DNA from: Stenotrophomonas sp.
Lineage (GTDB): Bacteria > Pseudomonadota > Gammaproteobacteria > Xanthomonadales > Xanthomonadaceae
Reading direction: 5' to 3'
Length of the DNA: 7,134 bases
Assembly (NCBI GenBank): GCA_003525885.1
Contig: DQIG01000192.1
Coordinates: 1 to 7,134 of the forward strand
Below the pieces are notes generated by a model that did not search any database, was not told the DNA's origin, and saw only the letters and a program-made list of their open reading frames with translations. The translations under genes and the position numbers were made by a program. This document shows, piece after piece, positions 1 to 7,076 of the stretch (position 1 is the stretch's first letter; the number at the start of each line of letters is the position of its first letter).

Positions 1-138
1 CACGAAGCTGCGCAGCTGCTGGCGGCGGGTGGCGTTCAGTGCCGGGTCGTCACAGGCGGCCAGCAATTCCCCGCCGTGCTCCCACAGTTCTTCGCGGGGG
101 TAGTCCAGCAGCACCCCGACCAGCTTGAGCACGCTCAT
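1..138 (-). CDS. narJ: Nitrate reductase assembly chaperone NarJ, N-terminal part (cut by window edge)
   Basis: NarJ is a cytoplasmic chaperone that binds apo-NarG and is needed for insertion of the molybdenum cofactor and membrane attachment of NarGH; it is not part of the final enzyme. Only the first 46 codons are present, reading MSVLKLVGVLLDYPREELWE and onward to the window edge with no stop. The short helix followed by LLDYP and an acidic/aromatic LW pair matches the usual NarJ/NarW start. The ATG at 138-136 shares its A with the narH stop codon (TGATG), and a near-perfect Shine-Dalgarno lies inside the narH 3' end, so the start is well defined and translation is probably coupled to narH. 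Position directly after narGH supports the call. The rest of narJ, and presumably narI (cytochrome b subunit), must lie beyond position 1. Confidence 0.93.
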   Translation of the reverse strand, partial: MSVLKLVGVLLDYPREELWEHGGELLAACDDPALNATRRQQLRSFV

Positions 139-1682
139 CACACCACCTCCTTGCGGCGATGGTTGGGACCGTTGTCGACCACGAACGTGGTGCTCTTGCG
201 CTGGCCGAACAGGTCGGCCGGGCTGTCACCGTTGCAGCCGTTGCCGAAGGTGAAGCCGCAGCCGCCGCGCTCGCCGAAGGCATCGTTGGCGTACTCGCGG
301 TGACCGGTCGGAATCACGAAACGGTCCTCGTAGTTGGCGATGGCCAGGTAGCGGTACATCTCTTCCACCTGGGCGATGCTCAACCCGGTCTGCTCCAGTA
401 CGGCGGTGTCTTCCACGCCGTCCACGTTCTTGGCCCGGCGCCAGGCACGCATGGCCATCAGCCGCTCCAGCACACGCACGACCGGCGCCTCGTCACCGGC
501 GGTCAGCAGGTTGGCAAGGTAGCGCATCGGAATGCGCAGCGACGCCACGTCCGGCAGCTCGCCGCTCATGCCCACGCGGCCACGTTCGGCGGCGGACTGG
601 ATCGGCGACAGCGGCGGTACGTACCAGACCATCGGCAACGTGCGGTATTCCGGGTGCAGCGGCAGCGCCAGCTTCCAGTCGATCGCCAGCTTGTACACCG
701 GCGACTGCCTGGCTGCATCCAGCCAGCTGTCCGGGATGCCCTCCTTGCGCGCGGCGGCGATCACCGCCGGATCGCTCGGGTCCAGGAAGATGTCCAGGTG
801 GGCCTGGTACAGGTCCTTCTCGGCGGCCACCGAAGCGGCCTCGGCGATGCGGTCGGCGTCGTACAGCATGACCCCCAGGTAGCGGATGCGGCCCACGCAG
901 GTTTCCGAGCACACGGTCGGCTCACCCATCTCGATGCGCGGGTAGCAGAAGATGCACTTCTCCGACTTGCCGCTCTTCCAGTTGTAGTAGATCTTCTTGT
1001 ACGGGCAGGCCGACACACACATGCGCCAGCCACGGCACTTGTCCTGGTCGATCAGCACGATGCCATCTTCCTCGCGCTTGTAGATCGCACCCGACGGGCA
1101 CGCCGACACGCACGCCGGGTTCAGGCAGTGCTCGCACAGGCGCGGCAGGTACATCATGAAGGTCTTCTCGAAGGCGCCGTAGATCTCCTTCTGCACCTGG
1201 TCGAAGTTGTAGTCGCGCGCGCGCTTGCTGAACTCCGAACCGAGGATCTCCTCCCAGTTGGGGCCCCACTCGATCTTCTGCATGCGCTCGCCACTGATCA
1301 GCGAACGCGGCCGCGCGGTGGGCTGGTGCTGGCTGTCCTTGGCGGTGTGCAGGTTCTGGTAATCGAAATCGAACGGCTCGTAGTAATCGTCGATCTGCGG
1401 CAGGTCCGGGTTGGCGAAGATCTTGGCCAACATGCGCCAGCGGCCACCGGCACGCGGCACCAGCTTGCCGGCGCGGGTGCGCACCCAGCCGCCGTTCCAC
1501 TTGTCCTGGTTCTCCCATTCCTTCGGGTAGCCGATGCCCGGCTTGGTTTCCACGTTGTTGAACCAGGCGTACTCGACGCCCTCGCGCGAAGTCCAGACGT
1601 TCTTGCAGGTGATCGAGCAGGTATGGCAGCCGATGCACTTGTCCAGGTTCAGCACCATCGCGATCTGTGCACGGACCTTCAT
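138..1682 (-). CDS. narH: Respiratory nitrate reductase beta subunit NarH (iron-sulfur electron-transfer subunit)
   Basis: NarH passes electrons from the heme b subunit NarI to NarG through one 3Fe-4S and three 4Fe-4S clusters on the cytoplasmic face of the membrane. The 514-residue product matches the family length (512 in E. coli) and begins MKVRAQIAMVLNLDKCIGCH. All four cysteine groups are present at the E. coli spacing: C16/C19/C22/C26; C183/C186/C191/C195; C216-x2-W219-x2-C222-x3-C226, where Trp replaces a cysteine as expected for the 3Fe-4S cluster; and C243/C246/C258/C262. The conserved C-terminal segment GCGFTFGNGC is present. I chose ATG at 1682 because it aligns with the known N-terminus; a GTG one codon upstream (1685) is in frame but redundant. 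The start overlaps the narG stop by one base, and the stop overlaps the narJ start by one base. The last residues KEVV coincide with the narJ Shine-Dalgarno. No disruption is seen. Confidence 0.98.
   Translation of the reverse strand: MKVRAQIAMVLNLDKCIGCHTCSITCKNVWTSREGVEYAWFNNVETKPGIGYPKEWENQDKWNGGWVRTRAGKLVPRAGGRWRMLAKIFANPDLPQIDDYYEPFDFDYQNLHTAKDSQHQPTARPRSLISGERMQKIEWGPNWEEILGSEFSKRARDYNFDQVQKEIYGAFEKTFMMYLPRLCEHCLNPACVSACPSGAIYKREEDGIVLIDQDKCRGWRMCVSACPYKKIYYNWKSGKSEKCIFCYPRIEMGEPTVCSETCVGRIRYLGVMLYDADRIAEAASVAAEKDLYQAHLDIFLDPSDPAVIAAARKEGIPDSWLDAARQSPVYKLAIDWKLALPLHPEYRTLPMVWYVPPLSPIQSAAERGRVGMSGELPDVASLRIPMRYLANLLTAGDEAPVVRVLERLMAMRAWRRAKNVDGVEDTAVLEQTGLSIAQVEEMYRYLAIANYEDRFVIPTGHREYANDAFGERGGCGFTFGNGCNGDSPADLFGQRKSTTFVVDNGPNHRRKEVV
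144..152 (-). promoter_or_regulatory. Ribosome binding site of narJ
   Basis: AAGGAGGTG on the minus strand, with 7 nt between GGAGG and the narJ ATG at 138. It is an unusually long match to the 16S anti-Shine-Dalgarno and is embedded in the last codons of narH (K-E-V-V-stop). It fixes the narJ start. Confidence 0.85.
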
Positions 1683-4600
1683 CACACCACCTCCTTGGCA
1701 GCGGCCGGTACGGCCTCGCCCGTCGCTCCCGCGCGTCCTGCGCTCGCGACACTCGAACTTCCCTGTTCATCGTCAAGCCAATCGATCTTGTCCATCTTGC
1801 GTACGATCACGAACTCGTCGCGGTTGGTACCGCAGGTGCCGTAGTAGTTGAAGCCATAGGCCAGCTGCGCGTAGCCACCGATCATGTGGGTCGGCTTGAG
1901 CACGATGCGGGTCACCGAGTTGTGGATGCCGCCGCGGGTGCCGGAAATCTCCGAGCCCGGCACGTTGATGATGCGTTCCTGGGCGTGGTACATCATCGCC
2001 ATGCCCGGCATCACGCGCTGGCTGACCACCGCACGCGCGGCAATCGCGCCGTTGACGTTGAACAGCTCGATCCAGTCGTTGTCGACGATGCCGGCGCTGC
2101 GCGCGTCGTCCTCGCTGATCCACACGATCGGGCCGCCGCGCGACAGCGTCTGCATGATCAGGTTGTCGCTGTAGGTGCTGTGGATGCCCCACTTCTGGTG
2201 CGGGGTGATCCAGTTCAGCACGATCTCCTTGTTGCCGTTCGGGCGCTGGTTCAGCAGCGGCTCCACCGTGCGCGTGTTGACCGGCGGCCGGTAGCTCATG
2301 AACGCCTCGCCAAAGTCGATCATCCACTCGTGGTCCTGGTAGAACTGCTGGCGACCGGTCACCGTGCGCCACGGAATCAGCTCGTGCACGTTGGTATAGC
2401 CGGCGTTGTAGCTGACGTTGTCGTCTTCCAGGCCCGACCAGATCGGCGAGGAAATGATCTTGCGCGGCTGTGCCTGGATGTCACGGAAGCGGATCGCCTC
2501 GTGCTCCTTGCCCACGGCCAGGTGGGTGTGCTCGCGGCCGGTGAAGGTGCCCAGCGATTCCCAGGCCTTCACCGCCACGTGGCCGTTGGTTTCCGGCGCC
2601 AGGTGCAGGATCACTTCGGCCGCGTCGATCGCGGTCGAGATGGCCGGGCGGCCTTGGCTTACGCCTTCTTCGTGCACGGTGTGGTTCAACTTGCCGAGGA
2701 ACTCGACCTCGTGCTTCGTGTCCCAGCTCATTCCCTTGCCGCCGTTGCCCTGCTTGTCCAGCAGTGGGCCGAGCGAGGTGAACTTGCGGTACAGGTTCGG
2801 GTAGTCACGCTCCACCACCGTCATCGACGGCATGGTCTGGCCCGGAATGGCTTCGCACTCGCCCTTCTTCCAGTCGGCCACGCCGAACGGCATGCCCAGC
2901 TCGTTGGGGGTGTCGTGCAGGGTCGGCACCAGCACCAGGTCCTTCTCCACACCCAGCACGCCCGGCGCCATCTCGCTCACGGTGCGGGCCACCTCCTTGA
3001 AGATGTCCCAGTCACTGCGCGATTCCCACGCAGGGTCCACCGCCTTCGACAGCGGGTGGATGAAGGGGTGCATGTCCGAGGTGTTGAGGTCGTCCTTCTC
3101 GTACCAGGTTGCCGTCGGCAGCACGATGTCCGAGTACAGCGCGGTGGTGCACATGCGGAAGTCGAGCGTGACCAGCAGGTCCAGCTTGCCTTCCGGCGCC
3201 TCGTCGCGCCACTTCACCTCCTGCGGCTTCACTGCGCCCATTTCGCCCAGGTCCTTGCCCTGCAGGCCGTGGCGCGTACCCAACAGATGCCGCAGCATGT
3301 ACTCGTGGCCCTTGCCCGAGGAACCGAGCAGGTTAGAGCGCCAGATGAACATCATGCGCGGGTGGTTCTGGCTGGCGTCCGGGTCGGCGAAGGCGAAGTC
3401 CAGCGAGCCGTCCTTGAACTTGCCCAGCGCGTAGTCCGCCGGGGCCACGCCGGCCGCTTCGGCCTCGCGTACCAGCTGCAGCGGGTTGCGGTCCAGCTGC
3501 GGGGTGCTCGGCAGCCAGCCCATGCGCACCGCGCGCAGGTTCAGGTCGGCCAGGCTGCCGCTGTACTTGCGGGCATCGGCCAGCGGCGACAGCAGCTCGT
3601 CCACCTGCAGCTTCTCGTAGCGCCACTGCCCGGTGTTGAAGTAGAAGAACGAGGTGCCGTTCATGTGGCGCGGCGGCTTGCTCCAGTCCAGGCCGAATGC
3701 GAGCGGCTGCCAGCCGGTCTGCGGGCGCAGCTTTTCCTGGCCCACGTAATGCGCCCAGCCGCCACCGGTCTGGCCCACGCAACCGCACATGATCAGCATG
3801 TTGATCAGGCCGCGGTAGTTCATGTCGTTGTGGAACCAGTGGTTCATGCCCGCGCCGACGATGATCATCGATCGGCCATGGGTCTTGTCGGCGGTACGCG
3901 CAAACTCGCGGGCGATCTCGATCACCTCGGCGCGCGACACGCCGGTGATGCGTTCCTGCCACGCCGGTGTGCCCGGCACCATGTCATCAAAGCTCGATGC
4001 CACGTTGCCGCCGCCAAAGCCACGGTCCACGCCGTACTGGGCCAGCAGCAGGTCGTAGACCGTGGCCACCAGCGTCTCACCACCATCGGCCGTGGCCAGC
4101 CGGCGCACCGGAATGTTGCGGTCCAGTACTTCTTCGGCCGGTGCAGCGGTCCAACCATCGCTTTCAATGCCACCGAAGTACGGGAAGCTCACCGCCTCGA
4201 TGCCGTCGTTGGCGCCGGACAAGCTCAGGCGCAGATGTGTATCGGCGCCACTGCTGGCCTTCTCTTCGATGTTCCAGCGGCCCTTCTCACCCCAACGGAA
4301 ACCGATCGAGCCATTGGGCACCACGATCTGACCGCTGTTCTCGTCGTAGGCCAGGGTCTTCCAGTCCGGGTTGTTGGCTTCACCCAGCCCGCCCAGCTCA
4401 CTGGCACGCAGGAAGCGGCCCGCCACCAGACGACCATCGTCGCGACGCTCCAGGCGCACCAGCATCGGCATGTCCGAGTACTGGCGGCAGTAGTCCTGGA
4501 AATACTGCGAGGGCGAATCGACATGGAACTCGCGCAGGATCACATGACCGAAGGCAAAGGCCAGTGCCGCGTCGGTGCCCTGCTTGGGGTGCAGCCAATG

Positions 4601-5476
4601 ATCGGTCAGCTTGGCCAGCTCGGAATAGTCCGGGCAGATCGCCACCGTCTTGGTGCCGTTGTAGCGCGCTTCGGTGAAGAAGTGCGCATCGGGCGTACGC
4701 GTCTGCGGCACGTTCGAGCCCCAGGCGATGATGTAGCGGCTGTTGTACCAGTCGGCCGATTCGGGCACGTCGGTCTGCTCGCCCCAGATCTGCGGCGAGG
4801 CCGGCGGCAGGTCGCAGTACCAGTCGTAGAAGGACAGGCAGGCGCCGCCCAGCAGCGACAGGTAGCGCGCGCCGGCGGCGTAGGACACCATCGACATCGC
4901 CGGAATCGGCGAGAACCCGACCACGCGGTCCGGGCCGTACTGCTTCACCGTGTACAGGTTGGAGGCGGCGATGATCTCGTTGGCCTCTTCCCATTGCAGG
5001 CGTACGAAGCCGCCCATGCCGCGGCGGGTCTTGTACGAGCGTGCCTTCTCCTTGTCTTCAACAATGCTGGCCCAGGCATCGACCGGTGCCTTGCTCTTGC
5101 GCGCTTCGCGCCACAGGCGCAGCAGCGTGCCGCGGATCAGCGGGTACTTCAGCCGGTTGGCGCTGTACAGGTACCAGGAATAGCTGGCGCCGCGCGGGCA
5201 GCCACGCGGTTCATGGTTGGGCAGGTCCGGGCGCGTTCGCGGGTAATCGGTCTGCTGGGTTTCCCAGGTGACCAGGCCGTTCTTGACGTAGATCTTCCAG
5301 CTGCAGGAGCCGGTGCAGTTCACGCCGTGGGTGGAGCGTACGATCTTGTCGTACTGCCAGCGGGCGCGGTAGCTGTTTTCCCAGTCGCGGCCCTCGCTCT
5401 TGGCAAATCCATGGCCATCGGCAAAGGTCTGGGGGTCACGCTTGAAGAACTGCAAGCGATCAAGGAAATAACTCAT
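1682..5476 (-). CDS. narG: Respiratory nitrate reductase alpha subunit NarG (Mo-bisMGD catalytic subunit)
   Basis: NarG reduces nitrate to nitrite in the cytoplasm at a molybdenum-bis-MGD centre and belongs to the DMSO reductase superfamily. The 1264-residue product is close to E. coli NarG along its whole length (1247 residues there). The FS0 4Fe-4S ligands are H50, C54 and C58 in HGVNCTGSCSW and C93 in PRGCPRG. The Mo-ligand aspartate is D222 in WYCDLPP, identifying the Nar type rather than a Nap (Cys) enzyme. Cofactor-binding stretches include GAGMNHW (about 541-547) and GGGWAHYVGQEKLRPQTGW (about 571-589). A C-terminal dinucleotide-binding domain (about 1100-1227) contains THMIGGY and AYGFNYYG. 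The N-terminus MSYFLDRLQFFKRDPQTFAD resembles the vestigial Tat-like leader known in this family. ATG 5476 is supported by AAGGGAG 7 nt upstream. After conserved IDWLDDE (1231-1237) there is a 27-residue Ala/Gly/Ser-rich tail ending KEVV, longer than in E. coli. The frame is intact. Confidence 0.99.
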   Translation of the reverse strand: MSYFLDRLQFFKRDPQTFADGHGFAKSEGRDWENSYRARWQYDKIVRSTHGVNCTGSCSWKIYVKNGLVTWETQQTDYPRTRPDLPNHEPRGCPRGASYSWYLYSANRLKYPLIRGTLLRLWREARKSKAPVDAWASIVEDKEKARSYKTRRGMGGFVRLQWEEANEIIAASNLYTVKQYGPDRVVGFSPIPAMSMVSYAAGARYLSLLGGACLSFYDWYCDLPPASPQIWGEQTDVPESADWYNSRYIIAWGSNVPQTRTPDAHFFTEARYNGTKTVAICPDYSELAKLTDHWLHPKQGTDAALAFAFGHVILREFHVDSPSQYFQDYCRQYSDMPMLVRLERRDDGRLVAGRFLRASELGGLGEANNPDWKTLAYDENSGQIVVPNGSIGFRWGEKGRWNIEEKASSGADTHLRLSLSGANDGIEAVSFPYFGGIESDGWTAAPAEEVLDRNIPVRRLATADGGETLVATVYDLLLAQYGVDRGFGGGNVASSFDDMVPGTPAWQERITGVSRAEVIEIAREFARTADKTHGRSMIIVGAGMNHWFHNDMNYRGLINMLIMCGCVGQTGGGWAHYVGQEKLRPQTGWQPLAFGLDWSKPPRHMNGTSFFYFNTGQWRYEKLQVDELLSPLADARKYSGSLADLNLRAVRMGWLPSTPQLDRNPLQLVREAEAAGVAPADYALGKFKDGSLDFAFADPDASQNHPRMMFIWRSNLLGSSGKGHEYMLRHLLGTRHGLQGKDLGEMGAVKPQEVKWRDEAPEGKLDLLVTLDFRMCTTALYSDIVLPTATWYEKDDLNTSDMHPFIHPLSKAVDPAWESRSDWDIFKEVARTVSEMAPGVLGVEKDLVLVPTLHDTPNELGMPFGVADWKKGECEAIPGQTMPSMTVVERDYPNLYRKFTSLGPLLDKQGNGGKGMSWDTKHEVEFLGKLNHTVHEEGVSQGRPAISTAIDAAEVILHLAPETNGHVAVKAWESLGTFTGREHTHLAVGKEHEAIRFRDIQAQPRKIISSPIWSGLEDDNVSYNAGYTNVHELIPWRTVTGRQQFYQDHEWMIDFGEAFMSYRPPVNTRTVEPLLNQRPNGNKEIVLNWITPHQKWGIHSTYSDNLIMQTLSRGGPIVWISEDDARSAGIVDNDWIELFNVNGAIAARAVVSQRVMPGMAMMYHAQERIINVPGSEISGTRGGIHNSVTRIVLKPTHMIGGYAQLAYGFNYYGTCGTNRDEFVIVRKMDKIDWLDDEQGSSSVASAGRAGATGEAVPAAAKEVV
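1688..1696 (-). promoter_or_regulatory. Ribosome binding site of narH
   Basis: AAGGAGGTG on the minus strand, with 7 nt between GGAGG and the narH ATG at 1682, lying within the last codons of narG. Sequence and spacing are identical to the narJ site, which supports ATG 1682 as the narH start. Confidence 0.85.
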
Positions 5477-5544
5477 CGGGGATCTCCCTTTGCGGACATC
5501 GGCATCGTGGCTGTGTGTGTCATCTGGCTGCGGTGCGTTTTCAT
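5473..5544 (-). CDS. Possible 23-residue small ORF bridging narK and narG
   Basis: I do not recognise this frame and its coding status is unproven. In the 72-nt gap between narK and narG an ATG at 5544-5542 opens a 23-codon frame beginning MKTHRSQMTHTATMPMSAKG. It starts 4 nt after the narK TGA and ends in a TGA that overlaps the narG start as ATGA. There is no clear Shine-Dalgarno before the ATG, so translation would have to come from reinitiation after narK. The product would be Met/Thr-rich and basic, with no transmembrane segment. Codon choice is poorer in G/C-ending codons (AAA, ACA, ACA, GCA, GGA, GAT, CGA) than in narG, which argues against a long-selected protein. The most plausible role, if any, is to carry ribosomes from narK to narG. 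A frame this short can also be open by chance in GC-rich DNA. Confidence 0.25.
   Translation of the reverse strand: MKTHRSQMTHTATMPMSAKGDPR
5484..5490 (-). promoter_or_regulatory. Ribosome binding site of narG
   Basis: AAGGGAG on the minus strand, 7 nt before the narG ATG at 5476. It lies inside the small open frame described at 5473-5544, so ribosomes translating that frame would cross it. Confidence 0.75.
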
Positions 5545-5548
5545 GTCG

Positions 5549-6967
5549 TCAGCAGGGTGTCTCGGCACCGCGCCGGTAGTACCACCACCAGGTCACGGCC
5601 AGGCAGGTGACATAGAAAACAACGAATCCGTACAGCGCCATGTCGGGGCTGCCGGTCAACGTAATGGACGAGCCGTAGCTCTTGGGAATGAAGAAACCGC
5701 CGTAGGCACCGATCGCACCGGAGAAGCCGACCACCGCAGCCGACTCGATGCTGGCCTGGTGCGCGGCCGTGGCCTTGCCCTCGGCGTTGTCGTTGGCCGA
5801 CCAGCGCTCGTGCAGGGTGCGGAAGATCACCGGGATCATGCGGAAGGTGGTGCCGTTGCCGATGCCACTGAGCACGAACAGCGCCATGAAGCTGAGCAGG
5901 AAGCCATGGAAGTTGCCGCCCTGGCCGTGGCTGGGCAGGAAGTGCAGCACGCCGAACACCGCCGCGATCATCAGCGCGAACACCCAGAAGGTCAGGCGTG
6001 CGCCACCCCAGCGGTCGGCCATGCTGCCGCCCACCGAGCGCATCAGTGCGCCCAGCAGCGGACCGATGAAGGCGTAGGCCAGCGGGTTCACGTCCGGGAA
6101 CTGGCTCTTCACCAGCATCGGGAAGCCGGCCGAAAAGCCGATGTAGGAACCGAAGGTGCCGATGTACAACCAGCACATCAGCCAGTTGTGCTTGCGGCGG
6201 AAGATCACCGCCTGCTCGGAGAACGATGAGCGGGCGCTGGTCAGGTCGTTCATGCCGAACCAGGCCGCGATGGCGCACAGCGCGATGGCCGGCACCCAGA
6301 TGAAGCCGGCGTTCTGCAGGAACAGCGGCGCCCCCCCCTCCACCGCGGGCTGCGGCGCACCACCCAGCGCACCGAACACGCCCACGGTGATGACCAGCGG
6401 AATCACTGCCTGCGCCACCGACACGCCCACATTGCCCAGGCCGGCGTTCAGGCCCAGCGCCAGGCCCTGCTTCTGCTTGGGGTAGAAGAAGGAGATGTTG
6501 GACATCGACGACGAGAAGTTCGCGCCACCGAAGCCGCACAGGATCGCGATGGCCACGAACACCCAGTACGGCGTGGCCGGGTCCTGCACCGCAAAGCCGA
6601 GCCAGAGCGTCGGCGCCAGCAGCGACGCGGTCGACAGCGCGGTCCAGCGGCGGCCGCCGAAGATCGGGATCACGAACGAATAGAAGATGCGCAGGGTCGC
6701 GCCGGACAGGCTGGGCAGCGCCACCAGCCAGAACAGCTGGTCGGTACTGAAGTTGAAGCCGATCTTCGGCAGGCTGATCGACACCGCCGAGAACAGCACC
6801 CAGACCGAGAAGGCCAGCAGCAGCGACGGGATCGAGATGACCAGGTTGCGGGTGGCGACCCGCTTGCCGGTGCGCTCCCAGTAGCCGGGATCTTCCGGCG
6901 TCCAGTCGCTGATGACGCGACCCGGACGGGCAGTGCTGCGGACAACAGGATCGCTACCGACGGTCAT
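5549..6967 (-). CDS. narK: Nitrate/nitrite transporter NarK (MFS, NNP family)
   Basis: NarK is an inner-membrane major facilitator transporter that brings in nitrate for NarG and exports the nitrite product. The 472-residue product matches a 12-helix single-domain NarK (463 in E. coli). It starts with the typical cytoplasmic segment containing ISDWTPEDPGYW (19-30). The substrate-binding arginines equivalent to E. coli R89 and R305 are R93 (in SGATLRIFYSF) and R310 (in ALMRSVGG), and the sandwiching phenylalanines correspond to F151 and F272. Both nitrate signatures are present: GGANFSSSMSNISFFYPKQK (147-166) and the GIGNGTTF stretch (368-375). I chose ATG 6967 because TTGGAG lies 6 nt upstream; an in-frame TTG at 6979 overlaps that site and an ATG at 6971 is out of frame. 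A run of eight G (coding strand) falls in the VEGGAP loop at residues 209-214. The gene lies 72 nt ahead of narG with no terminator between, so the two are probably co-transcribed. It is the only transporter copy visible before narG. Confidence 0.97.
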   Translation of the reverse strand: MTVGSDPVVRSTARPGRVISDWTPEDPGYWERTGKRVATRNLVISIPSLLLAFSVWVLFSAVSISLPKIGFNFSTDQLFWLVALPSLSGATLRIFYSFVIPIFGGRRWTALSTASLLAPTLWLGFAVQDPATPYWVFVAIAILCGFGGANFSSSMSNISFFYPKQKQGLALGLNAGLGNVGVSVAQAVIPLVITVGVFGALGGAPQPAVEGGAPLFLQNAGFIWVPAIALCAIAAWFGMNDLTSARSSFSEQAVIFRRKHNWLMCWLYIGTFGSYIGFSAGFPMLVKSQFPDVNPLAYAFIGPLLGALMRSVGGSMADRWGGARLTFWVFALMIAAVFGVLHFLPSHGQGGNFHGFLLSFMALFVLSGIGNGTTFRMIPVIFRTLHERWSANDNAEGKATAAHQASIESAAVVGFSGAIGAYGGFFIPKSYGSSITLTGSPDMALYGFVVFYVTCLAVTWWWYYRRGAETPC

Positions 6968-6973
6968 ACATGG

Positions 6974-6979
6974 CTCCAA
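6974..6979 (-). promoter_or_regulatory. Ribosome binding site of narK
   Basis: TTGGAG on the minus strand, 6 nt before the narK ATG at 6967. It decides the start in favour of ATG 6967 over the upstream in-frame TTG. Confidence 0.7.
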
Positions 6980-7017
6980 GGCTGTGGAATGACGTGGGTA
7001 TTGCTTTCAAGTTGTGA

Positions 7018-7061
7018 CCCGTCGTCATGTCGCCATTAGGCGGCGCAGCCAGGACGACGGG
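7018..7061. repeat. 9-bp inverted repeat flanking the predicted narK -10 region
   Basis: CCCGTCGTC at 7018-7026 and its exact reverse complement GACGACGGG at 7053-7061 are separated by 26 nt. The predicted -10 element and a smaller inverted repeat, CGCC-ATTA-GGCG (7031-7042), sit in the middle. If transcription starts near 7028 only one arm would be in the mRNA, so any role would be at the DNA level, for example as an operator. It may be chance. Confidence 0.45.
7035..7040 (-). promoter_or_regulatory. Predicted -10 element of the narK promoter
   Basis: CCTAAT on the minus strand matches TATAAT at the last four positions. Placing the FNR box centre at -41.5 puts this hexamer at -12 to -7 and the start of transcription at an A at about 7028, giving a leader of roughly 61 nt before narK. 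The positions follow the class II FNR promoter layout, in which the FNR box replaces a -35 element. The start site is inferred from spacing only. Confidence 0.55.
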
Positions 7062-7062
7062 G

Positions 7063-7076
7063 TTGATCTCGATCAA
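7063..7076 (-). promoter_or_regulatory. FNR/Anr box upstream of narK
   Basis: TTGATCTCGATCAA is an exact match to the FNR/Anr consensus TTGAT-N4-ATCAA, with both half-sites intact. Its centre lies about 102 nt upstream of the narK start and 41.5 nt before a suitable transcription start, as expected for activation by an oxygen-sensing FNR-type regulator when oxygen is low. This is the standard control of nar operons in E. coli (FNR) and Pseudomonas (Anr). The site is palindromic, so its orientation is assigned from narK. Confidence 0.9.

Noticed and set aside
1683..1685. GTG as an alternative narH start one codon upstream of the ATG
   Set aside because: It would only add one Met. ATG 1682 aligns with the known NarH N-terminus and has the better spacing to the AAGGAGGTG site.
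159..1844. A 561-codon open frame on the plus strand opposite narH
   Set aside because: Same antisense artefact: low-complexity His/Val/Ala-rich translation, no family resemblance, fully opposite narH, whose cysteine motifs are intact.
5477..5548. Transcription terminator between narK and narG
   Set aside because: No stem-loop followed by a T-run was found in the 72-nt gap, so narK and narG are treated as one transcription unit.
1667..6229. A 1520-codon open frame on the plus strand, antisense to narG and part of narK
   Set aside because: Long antisense frames without stops are common opposite GC-rich coding genes with G/C-ending codons. The product is His/Val/Arg/Gln/Ala-rich with no recognisable domain, and the opposite strand is clearly narG and narK with all catalytic residues conserved.
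6994..7000. TACCCAC on the minus strand, similar to a NarL heptamer (TACYYMT)
   Set aside because: It is a single heptamer with one mismatch, lies downstream of the predicted transcription start, and has no partner in 7-2-7 arrangement.
6954..7028. A 24-codon minus-strand frame starting at the predicted +1 and overlapping the narK start
   Set aside because: It has no ribosome binding site, would need leaderless translation, depends on an unmapped transcription start, and its overlap with narK is out of frame. It is most likely chance.
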